From positions 9,677,533 through 9,741,532 of the forward strand of contig CP099840.1 of the NCBI GenBank assembly GCA_030062745.1: 64,000 nucleotides of DNA, read 5' to 3'. Below are positions 36,801 through 47,731 of the stretch, one piece after another (position 1 is the stretch's first letter; every line of letters begins with the position of its first letter). The DNA is from Capitulum mitella. Taxonomy: Eukaryota; Arthropoda; Thecostraca; Pollicipedomorpha; Pollicipedidae. The notes under the pieces were generated by a model. It was not told where the DNA came from, ran no database searches, and saw nothing but the letters and a program-made list of their open reading frames with translations. The position numbers and the translations under genes are program-made.

Positions 36801-39800
36801 ATCGACGGTCTGTTTCAGAGACGAGATGATCGCGCTGAAAATCATCAAGAATGTGGAAAAGTACCGGGAAGCAGCCAAGCTAGAGATAAACGTCCTTGAA
36901 AAGCTGAACGAAAAGGACCCGCATGGAAAGAAGTGAGTGCGTTTGGAGTCGCTGGTGCACATTACACCGCGGGCCGGTCCAAAACTGTTCAGGTCGGCAG
37001 GCGTGCGCTGCGCAGCCCCGGCGAGACGCCCGACTCGGCAGCCGGCTGCCAGGCAGTTGCGCGCTCGGCTGTTCAGCCGGCTGGGTCGTGGTCTCCGGCC
37101 CGATGTCCGCGGCCGCCGGCCGGCAACAAAGGCCGGCGCCGGCCCTTTGTGCCGCGGCGCGACGCCAAAACAGAACGCGGCGGCGACAATCGGTCGATCT
37201 CGGCGCCGCAGCGGCTCGAACGCGGGCATCCATTCAGTGCCCTTGAGGAGCGAGACGAACGGGAAGCCGGCGCGAGAAGCCAGCCTTGGGGTGACTCCTC
37301 ACAAAAAAGCCGTGTAATCGAATCATAAAAGCGTTTCGCGGAAGTAGTCGGCGGCCGTTACGCTGACGGGACACTTGCGGCCAGCGGCGCACGAGGCGGC
37401 CGTGCGGCCGGCGCTGACCGCTGCTCTCGGTTCAGGGTCGCGCTGTCCGGAGAGACGCGCGCGGGCAGCGCGGTCGCCGGCTGTCGAGGTGTCGACCCCG
37501 GTTCGGCCGGCACTATTCCGTGTATGTCCGTCGCCGAGTTGGCTCCGCCTCACGTCCTCCTGTTTCCGGCCATTACAGTTTGTGTGTCCAGATGCTCGAC
37601 TGGTTTGACTACCATGGCCACATCTGCATCGCCTTCGAAATGCTCGGGCTGAGCGTGTTCGACTTCCTGGTGAGTGCCCTTCGACTGATGCGAACTGTCC
37701 TGTAGTTGCAACGGACAGCTATCAGTTGACGAGGCCGGAGAGCAGTGTACCGAACTCTCCGTCATGTTGCCGGGGATCTGGTGTGGCGACGAACGCACAT
37801 CAGTGCCAAACGCTACCGTGCGTACTTTGTACTGTGCTTTGTACTTAGCTTATTTCTTACTTTATACTTGTACGTACTAACCATACTTTGTACTTTGCTT
37901 GTAATCGGGCAGTGCACAGTTAAAGACACCTTGTCCATGTAGCGAGGTTCTTGGCTCCGCCTACCAAATCCCCAGTGGAATGAGTGGATCTGACGAAGTC
38001 ATCTGAAGTCGCGCCGAAATATTTGGGCTTTTGAGAGGACCATACCCGTCTTTTTAGTTTTCAGCGACCATTTGACACCTTTCTCGCGTTGTCGAGAGCG
38101 ACTTCACCATCCTCTCGAAACTCCGTGCTAATTTTTGCCTCGTGCACGTCTTCGCAGAAGGAGAACAACTACCAGCCATATCCGTTAGAGCAGGTGCGTC
38201 ACATAGGCCACCAGCTCTGCAGCTCGGTCAGCTTCATGCACAGCACCAAGCTGACCCACACCGATCTCAAGCCAGAGAACATCCTGTTCGTTAGCTCCGA
38301 CTACGACATAGAATACAGCACCAAAAAGGTGAGCCGCCCGCTCACCGAGGCCCGTTCTGGTGACGCCTGCGCAGCACCGACGCTGCACCACCCGAAACGT
38401 TCTGTCGGCGACCACACAAACCTGCTCTCCAGAGCGTGACAGCAGCGCAATCCCGTCCATCTGACGCCTCTGGCTTCCGTCGCTGCTGATAAAACACTAC
38501 CTTAGCTGAACACGCACGGACACCCGAGCCGTGGTGTTCAGCTGTAATGAATGCGGAACGCAACAGAACATTTGCGACTGACGTTTTCTTACCAAGGTTA
38601 GCCCTTTTTGCCGAATTTCAGCGGACATCTATAATTTTAGTGCTACGCGACGCCACCGCTTCTTCAAAAGGCACGATCGTCATCGAGTTTGGCGGTCTCG
38701 CTCCTTTCACGTTATCGGTTGATGTAACCGATCCGTCGAGAGTCGCCGCAACCAGTTGGGCGGACTCGTGGGAACCAGCGAAGGTGTTTCCAAAGTAGGC
38801 CGAAACTTTTGCTAGTCTCGAGCGATGGGAGTCGAGAGCCAATTCCTGTTTAGCCGGGCTCAGCAGGAAATGCCCTTGGACTGGTGGAGAAGCCTCCTCT
38901 CTACGAGTCCAGCGACGGTGATCCCACCTGAGACGGCGCAAGGGATGTGTGGACGGCACCGGGACTGGTGCAGACTAGCGGACTGGTGCGGAGGGTGTGC
39001 ACTGTGCAGGCGGCGCCAGAACTGGTGCAGGTGGGCGTGCGGACGACGCCAGGTGATGGCCACCGGCCGCGGTTGGGGCGCCGTGATTATGAGCTTCTCG
39101 CGGCGGGAGGAGATAATTAGCCAGAGCGGGCCGGCCGGTGCCGGCGGGGTCGGGGCCGCTTGCCGGGCCGGAGCCGAGTGGCAGCCACTGCCGGCAGGGC
39201 CGAGTCACAGCGGCACCGACACCCCTCCGGTCGGTGCCGGACCGGCCAACCTGCTCTGTACCGAACTGCATCTGCCTGACAAGCCCGAACGGCCGGCCCC
39301 ACTCCTACCGGCAGAGCTGCTGACAGTCGGCCTCTGCCAGACGCACCGGTGCTTGCTGCTGACGTATCGCGACGTCGTTCCAGAAACGCGACCTGCGGGT
39401 GGTGAAGGACTCGGAGATCCGTCTGATTGACTTCGGCAGTGCGACATTCGACCACGAGCACCACAGCACGGTGGTCTCAACCCGGCACTACCGGGCGCCC
39501 GAGGTCCTTCTCGGTAAGCTCACTCGGACGGGCTGATCAGTGACCGAATTTACTAGGGGGTGGTGCCGGCTCAGGACATGTAACGCCGCGGCCCCTGTGC
39601 GGCGGCCGGAGGCGTGGATAACTGAAGAATGCGTAACCTTGCCTTCCTTGAGGTATGACAAGTCAGTACATGGCACTGAAGGACATACGTAAATGTGTGC
39701 TGCACGAAATATTTTTGCATTGGCGTTGCAACAATTAAATGTCTTTTTAACACTGAGATTTTACGTCAGACGGGAAGCTTTCTGGAGCATCCTAAAAAGG

Positions 39801-40124
39801 AAATAAGAGATTCTGCACGGCATTCGTCATATGCGTAACTAATTTTTTGTCCATGCCACTGCACAGAGAATTCCGCGCGTGGAAGGTTTCATTATCCTTC
39901 ATTGGCTAACGAAATTGCGCTTGCACAACCTCACCTCAGGGCCCATTGCTCATTGCCGGGAATTTCACGGCACCTCATTGTTAGCTAATTCAGGCGCAAG
40001 TGAAATTCTGTCAAGAAACTTTCGAGCTGTTCCGGAGGCATCGCTCATGGCCAGATGTTACCTAGACGGTAGAGTTTCAGGTGGCTGTTATCTAGTTGAA
40101 GTTCAGTTTATCACATAACAACTG

Positions 40125-40161
<37 letters not shown>

Positions 40162-43100
40162 AACCCCGGCCGGGTTTCGCTCGTCCCGTCAGTACTCGAC
40201 ATGGAGTCGGGCATCGCTGAACTGCTCTCAATTGGCGCTTGTCTCCGCCCGGCTCACAGCTGCCATCTGTTGGCCTGTGCATGTGCTCGCTCTCTTGCAG
40301 CCCGTTCAAAGTTGGCCTGATTTCGACTGAACGTATGGGCCCCTTTCGTCGGCAGGCAGTCACGGACGGGGTCGGACGGGGTCGGTCTCTCGCCGCCCGG
40401 GTCTCTTAGATCGGCTCCGTGTAAGGACCCGTCGCGCACTGGCATTTATCAGTTAAATAACACAGAGAGATTGATCGTGAGTTGAATGAGGAGAATAGAC
40501 CGTCCTTTATTTCTCGTTTCATTTTTTTCGTGGTAAGGTAGGACTGCCTGCGGTCTGCAGCTATTCTCATCCGCCCTCGAAAACGTCCAGAAAAACGACC
40601 ATGACGTTGCCAGGGTGTATAAGACCATGGGCTTAGTAGGACTGCTGCCCTACCAGCTTTGAGAAAAAAATGCATTGTTCCAATGAGAAGAAATAATCTG
40701 AGAATGGCTCTTGCCCTACCAACTTGAGAAATGCTCCTACGCATACGGCCGTCACTCAGGACAATGGTTGTCCTCACGGGCTTGCTTCATGTGAATGCTG
40801 TTTCGGTAGTGATACATCCATGAGCTTAGCTGCCGGATAGGACACCACCGCGTCAAAAATAACAAGAAAGTCCCTGTTGACTCCTGCTCCTCTGATGGCG
40901 AAATGACCTTGACCTGTTCGGGACCGGGCGGGCCACGCGGTCCGCCAAAGTCGGCCGGCCGGGAGAGATCACGTGACCTGCACCGGCGGCTGAGGCCAGT
41001 AAGAGGCGAGATCTGCCGAGACTGGATACGGCCGGGGTGACTCCGAACAGTCGCACTCGCCGTCGCTCCCCCCTCCAGAGCCCTACGTCGCTCCACTGGG
41101 ATCATGCGCTGTCAAAGCGACGGATAAAGACGCTAGCTGTGGAAGAGATGACGCTTAATGTCTAAAGCGAAGATCCTGGATGAACTCCGAGGAGAAGTTT
41201 AGCTATATCTGGCGTCTGTCCGACCAAAATGGTCAGCGTCGCGATATCAGCCATGAGTTTTGTTTATCGTGACTTTTGACACGTCTCGCCTCCCCTCGAA
41301 GCTTCTCGCGGTGTGCCTCTGCCTCGCCGTGAGACATTTCACTCGCAGCCCGCTGCGGTGTTTGAATTGTCAGCAGTGCGGCCACGTGTTCCGGATCTCT
41401 CGCTGTTATCAACGGGGAGAGCGTTCACACGAGGACTGTCCATGTCCAAAACTGCGCTGTCTGGCTGAAAGAGAGAGAAAAACATATCGATCTCTGGCTA
41501 CAGATTGTACTTGATGGCAGGGGCGCAGCCAGGGTTTTCCCAAGAGGGAGTCCGGAGCTCAGTGTGCACTGAAATCATATGAAAACCGCCTGCTGGGAAG
41601 ACCAAGTGCAATGGTTTTCGCAAAAATAAGGACCTAAAGGGAGGGACCGGGCCCCCCTGGGCCCCATTTGGCTGTACCGGTGCTTGATGGTGATCATTGG
41701 GAGGTTTGTAACCATGTGTTTACATGTGAGGAGCATGTAAATTGACTAGAAAAGCTGCAAAGACGTACGCATGAATAACATACGATTAACTGAGCAGTAG
41801 TTACGTACATGACATGGAGAAACTGCATGGGATGAAATGCCCTGACAACCAACAAACAAGACTATTCCAAGGGAGCTCGGCGCGATTCAGTCTTCATACG
41901 CTTGGCTAACAGGGACAGCGTGCGTGTCAGTTCACCGCGATGGACATACGGTGGCCCATGCACCGTAATTATTGGACCTGGCCAGAGAGCAATCCGGCCT
42001 TCCTGCGTCACTCCGTGATGAAGTTAGCGGCAGACCGGTGAGCACAGCGGCCGTCTCCGGGAACATAGTCCGGCCGCGCTGACCTGGGCCGTCTCCGGGG
42101 ACATAGTCCGGCCGCTCTGAACCGGTCCGTCTCCGGGGTCCTGGTCGGGCCGCGCTGACCTGGACCTTCTCCGGGGTCCCGGTCGGACTCCGCTGACCTG
42201 GGCCGTCTCCGGGGTCCTGGTCGGACTCCGCTGACCTGGGCCGTCTCCGGGGTCCTGGTCGGGCCGCGCTGACCTGGGCAGTCTCCGGGTTCCTGGTTGG
42301 GTCGCGCTGACCTGGGCCGTCTCCGGGGTCCTGGTCTGGTCGCGCTGACCTAGGCCGTCTCCGGGGTCCTGGGCCGACCGCGCTGACTTGGACCGTCTCC
42401 GGGGTTCTGGTCTGGCCGCGCTGACCTGAGCCGTCTCCGGGGTTCTGGTCGGACCGCGCTGACTTGGAACGTCTCCGGGGTCCTGGTCGGACTCCGCTGA
42501 CCTGGGCCGTCTCCGGGGTCCTGGTCGGACTCCGCTGACCTGGGCCGTCTCCGGGGTCCTGGTCGGGCCGCGCTGACCTGGGCAGTCTCCGGGTTCCTGG
42601 TCGGGTCGCGCTGACCTGGGCCGTCTCCGGGGTCCTGGTCTGGTCGCGCTGACCTAGGCCGTCTCCGGGGTCCTGGGCCGACCGCGCTGACTTGGACCGT
42701 CTCCGGGGTTCTGGTCTGGCGGCGCTGACCTGAGCCGTCTCCGGGGTTCTGGTCGGACCGCGCTGACTTGGAACGTCTCCGGGGTCCTGGTCGGACTCCG
42801 CTGACCTGGTCCGTCTCCGGGGTCCTGGTCGGACTCCGCTGACCTGGGCCGTTTCCGGGGTCCTGGTCGGACCGCGCTGACCTGGTTTGTCTTCGGCGGG
42901 GCCACGGTTGCCGACTCGGCGCCCAGGCCACACCCTGTACCGAGGCGGCCGGCCAGGGGACGACCGGCTAGAGCGCCGCCCGCCGCCGCGAACGGGGCAG
43001 CCCCACGGCAACGATGCCGAGATGGGGCTGACCTGCAAGGGCGGCAGCCACGTGCATGCCGCTACATACCGCTGCAAGTGGCGACATTGTCAACGGGCCG

Positions 43101-46100
43101 GTGCTGTCGGCCACTCAAGAAGTGGCCCAGCATGTAAGCGGCGGGTGGCGGCCGCGTCAGCTGGGGTGGTGATGGGTGTCGGCCGTCAGCTGGGGTAGTG
43201 GCGGGTGCCGGCCGTGTCAGCTGGGGTGGTGGCAGGTGTCGGCTTCATACGCTGGGATGGTGACAGGTGTCGGCCTGTCAGATAGGGTGGTGGCGGTTGT
43301 CGGCCGTGTCAGCTGGGGTGGTGGCGGTTGCCGGCCGTGTCAGGCGGAGTGGTGACAGGTGTCGGCCGTGTCAGCTGGGGTGGTGGCGGGTGTTGGCCGT
43401 GTCATCCGGGGTGGCGCTCGTGGCCGGAAGCTAGGAACCAGCAAGCATTTAGCGGCGGCCCCGCCGCCGACATCCGGTCGGCCGGCAGCTCCGATATGAC
43501 GGATTGCTCGCGTCAGCCGCGGATGTCCATAACGCCCAGTCGACCTCGCGCCTAAACTGCTGCCGGCAATGACACCGCCGTCCTCTGATTTAGCCATGGC
43601 CGCGTAGTGACGTCACTCTGTCACGTCACTGCCGGTACAGGCGCGCCACGCAGGACTGGTGCTGGCGCTGATGAGGGGCTGCCGGAGGTTCGGCGGGACC
43701 GGGGGGGGGGGAGCGGGACGTCGCTTGCGGCCGAACGTCCGGCAGCGGCGCGTTATCAGCGACTGGCAGCCTCCGGCGTCCTGTCGCGGCCGCCCGCCAG
43801 TGGACCGCCGCGACGGCACGATGGAGGGCGCCGGCTTGGTGCAGCGTCTCCGGCAGCGGTACGAAGATCTGGAGACGGGGACGGCGGCGGCCGGCCGCGG
43901 TCGGTCCGGAGCGGACGCCGCCGGATCGCCACCGCACCGCGCGCAGCCCTGCCAGGGCTCCGGCCCGCCGGCTCAGACTCCTCCGGCCGGCCGGCGAGAC
44001 GCGCTGTCGGCCCGGGACGGGACCGAGCACAACGACCAAACCGACTGCCGGCCGCATCAGCCGCACGAGCGCGACCAGCTGCAGCGACAGCCGCAGCAGC
44101 CGACGGGCGCTGAGGTCGTCTGCGGCTCCGGATCGTCCTCAGAGACGGACTACGAGGACCTGGCGGAGGAGAGCCCTCAGCGTTCTCTGGGATCTGCCAG
44201 TGAAGGGGAGCTTGCAGTGGCGTCGCCCCAGCCGTGTTCGCCCCGTCCACATTCAGAGGAGAGGGCACGCCAGCCTCCGTCTGGCCTTGAGAGTGCGCCG
44301 CCGGAGGAGCCGCCGCCGCTGCCGCCGCCGCTGCGGCTATCGACACGTCCGCCGCCGATGCGCTGGTCGGATCGTCCGCTGCCGCCGCCGCCGCCGCCGC
44401 CGTCGGTCGACTCGGTCCCCAGCCAGCGCCATCAGCCGCCTCCTCCGGGCGCCGAGCCGCACCGGCCCGCCTGGTTTCAAAACGTGGACCGGGCCGGCGC
44501 GCGCCGTCTGCTACAGCGCCGCGGCAACGGCGCGTTCGTGGTGCGGCCGTCGCGCGGCGGCGGCCCGGCGGCGCCGTACGCGCTCACGCTGCTGCACGAC
44601 GGCCGCGACTACAACCTCATCGTGCGCCAGCGCAGCGACGGACACTTCGCGCTCGGCTCCGCCAAGCCAGAGGAGCGTTGTTTTCCGTCGGTGTCGGACC
44701 TGGTGCGGTACCACCAGCGCGAACCCATTCTGCTGACCGATGATGCCCGCACTTGCCTAACCTGGTACCCGAGCGGACCCGTGTGAGACTCCCACCCTCC
44801 GTCTGGTGTCGGGGATGGTTGGTGGCCGCACCCGGCTGCGACGAGGGAGCCAGGAACTTGAGGCTGACGGACGCCGTCCGACGGAAGTGGCCTCACGACG
44901 AACGATGACGACGCTGTACGCAGAACAGAGGCCTATCTGACCGGAGCGATTGAGAAACTGGGACGCCTACCGTGACGTGAACATGCGACGGGGATTAACG
45001 AGTGACAAGAGCTGTCGGCGCGACAAACTGTTCGGTTTTTGATAGTATCCAGGCCAAGTTAATCGTGATTTTTATGGGCTCATTGACTTTTGTCAACAAA
45101 GGCAAAAGTTGTTTTTTTCCTCATATGCGAAATGAGTTCTGTGGTACACTATCGGTACGTTATTGATTGGTCTGCTTCCTTTCGCAGATTTTGACCATTT
45201 TTGGCACATCTCTGTTCCATTCCTTTCTCACACGACATACTGGTGTGTCCCTTCACGATTTAGACAACGCAGAACGTCTCTTAGCGACTTGACGAGTTGC
45301 AGCAATGCTTGGGCCAACCATCTGTTTTTTCTTTCGAGTTCTTCAGCGGAATTTTAGACTGCTCCTACGGGGCCTGTCGGCCTGAGCTTGCCCAGTGCCC
45401 TCTGTGCACCAGCTGCCTCTTGACTGGCTCACTGTGGCGAGTGTCCTCCTGTGTCATGTCTCGGCTTACATCTGGCTTCTGTTTACGTCACTGGTGGATT
45501 CGCTTTCGCGGCTGATTTCTCGTAAGATTTGGCGTCAGAAAGCCTTCACAACAAAAATTAAACTCCCGTTTGAATTGCATGGCGCAGTTGCAATAAAAGC
45601 AGCCATTTCGCAGCGCACTGCTTTTGGAGGAGTCTCTGAAAAAGGTACAAGCTCTGGGAACAGAAAAATGGACAAGGATGAAGCCAAAGCCAGACAGTGA
45701 GACTTATACGTTATCCTGTTCTGACTTCATTTTACATGAGCACTTTCGGTTGGAAGCTAAAAATTGAACAGAGGCGCTCACAAGTAGATCCAGAGGGTGA
45801 GGAAACTGCAACCCGGCGCTAATGCATTTCAAGCAGCAGGAGAATTCTTGTCGCACTCGAAGTGCTATAAAGGAACGGTTCACGAACAATGAAATTCTCT
45901 TAGTTAATGACTAGGTATACAGATGCTCTGAGAAATCGAGACCATTTTTATTTCTGGCTGCGAGCTAGCGCATGGGGGACCAAAAGTAAACAGCATTTCG
46001 TTGCCTGGTAACGATCTTTTCTTCGCGTCGTGCACCATCAGCAGCGGCGTGCAACCCTGCGATCCTCTGACGCACTGGGTGTCTGCGTTTCTGGCGTGTT

Positions 46101-47579
46101 TGGATACGCGGCCATTGACTGCTGTCTGCAGTGCGTTGGCGTATAAAATGACGATATGTACATCAGCCGGGCATGAGAAGAAAAGTTTTCTTCATCGAAT
46201 GATCATTATCAACATTTTGGGCCATAACAGATCTTTGTTTATTGCGTGTTGACACTGGAGAGGCTTTATGGGTGCGGGTCTTGCCATAACTTGGAGCGCA
46301 GAAAGTAAGTGCGGGATACTAATGCTAGGAGACCCAGAGGACCTTCACTCTTTTGGCTCACTAGGAGTCTTAGCGTGGCTCGGACGACATGACGACTTGG
46401 AGTCGTAACGGTGACTGGTTGGGACTGTCACCGAAGGCCTGTCTTATGGGGCGCGTGTCTTCCAGAACTGGGCTGGTCACAGCCCTGCGACGTCTGGAGT
46501 ATCGGCTGCATCCTGTTCGAGCTCTACCTGGGCTTCACGCTTTTCCAGACGCACGACAATCGCGAGCACCTGGCCATGATGGAGCGGATCCTTGGTCCGG
46601 TGCCTTACAGGTGAGAACGGAGACACCACTTGTTTGCCACAGCTGTTCCGTTGCTTGTAAGCCAAGCGAAGCCACTAGCGTTTTTGGTCATGCTGAGACG
46701 GACTAGCGCGTTACGCATTCTGCCACTCAGAAGCGCGCGTTTTGCATGACGTAACGTTTTTACCATCGTCTTTGTCAAACGGCTCCACCACGGTTTTTTT
46801 GTGAGTGCACACACTGGCAGATCCAGTCGTAACCTAGCCAGCCCTATTTTACCCTGATGCGTCGCCAGTAAATACGAACACATTTTCTCCTTGCTGAGGA
46901 GAAAGTATACGTAATTTTGAAGAGGGACGTGCTAGGTCAGTTCGTATGAACAAGTTTTCCCACATGCGGCAAATGCTACGCGACTTTCATATGTCGACAG
47001 TAGATGCGAACGAGACCGAAGCCCGAGTGAGACTTACTTCAGCTATCTGAAAAAAGCTCATATAGAGCGGCCCGGCCCGGCCAGGACGGTTTCTGGAGGC
47101 GAATAACTTCGTAACCACTGGACACAAAATCATGAAATTATCACCAGAACACCATTTCTTCTAATTTTGTGTAGCTGCATTCCAACTGCATGAGCTTGCA
47201 AACTCTTTTTACCGCATAGCTATTCCGGGAGTAATGTTTTCACTCCCAGGCCTATTTTCCATGCCTGTTTGTGGACCGTTCAATAAGGGCAAAGAACAAC
47301 ATCAAGGGTTTAACACCATCAACATCATCAATAACACCACTAAGTTTAAACTTGCAGTTCTTCGGATGAATGTTTCGTATTGTCGCACCGCGAAATGCAT
47401 GAAGGAAATGCCTTTCGTATCGCGGAATGCATGAACGAAAAGCATCCATGCGCACCGCAACAAGAAAAACCTTGCTTGTCGGCCGCCCAACAAAGCGTCT
47501 TACTGTTCACCATCAGTCCCTTCGGACCAAAAATAGTGTGTAGATTTTCCAAAAGTCATCGATATCGTCTGTCTTTGTA

Positions 47580-47636
<57 letters not shown>

Positions 47637-47637
47637 G

Positions 47638-47731
<94 letters not shown>

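Larger units (their letters stand above)
39514..46465 (+). other. Doa: Largest core Doa intron (7 kb), hosts a nested gene
   Basis: 6,952 bases from GTAAGC to CTTCCAG. It contains a GA microsatellite (40128-40160), a hAT-like element (41518-41682), two minisatellites (42047-42893 and 43150-43417) and the SH2 gene (43821-44786). The remaining parts (39.5-41.5 kb and 45.6-46.4 kb) show no recognised features. Confidence 0.7.

Noticed and set aside
41932-43077. 381-codon minus-strand frame with [12 protein letters not shown]-type repeats
   Set aside because: It is caused by the 38-bp minisatellite, whose unit lacks stops in all three minus frames; the reading phase rotates from unit to unit.
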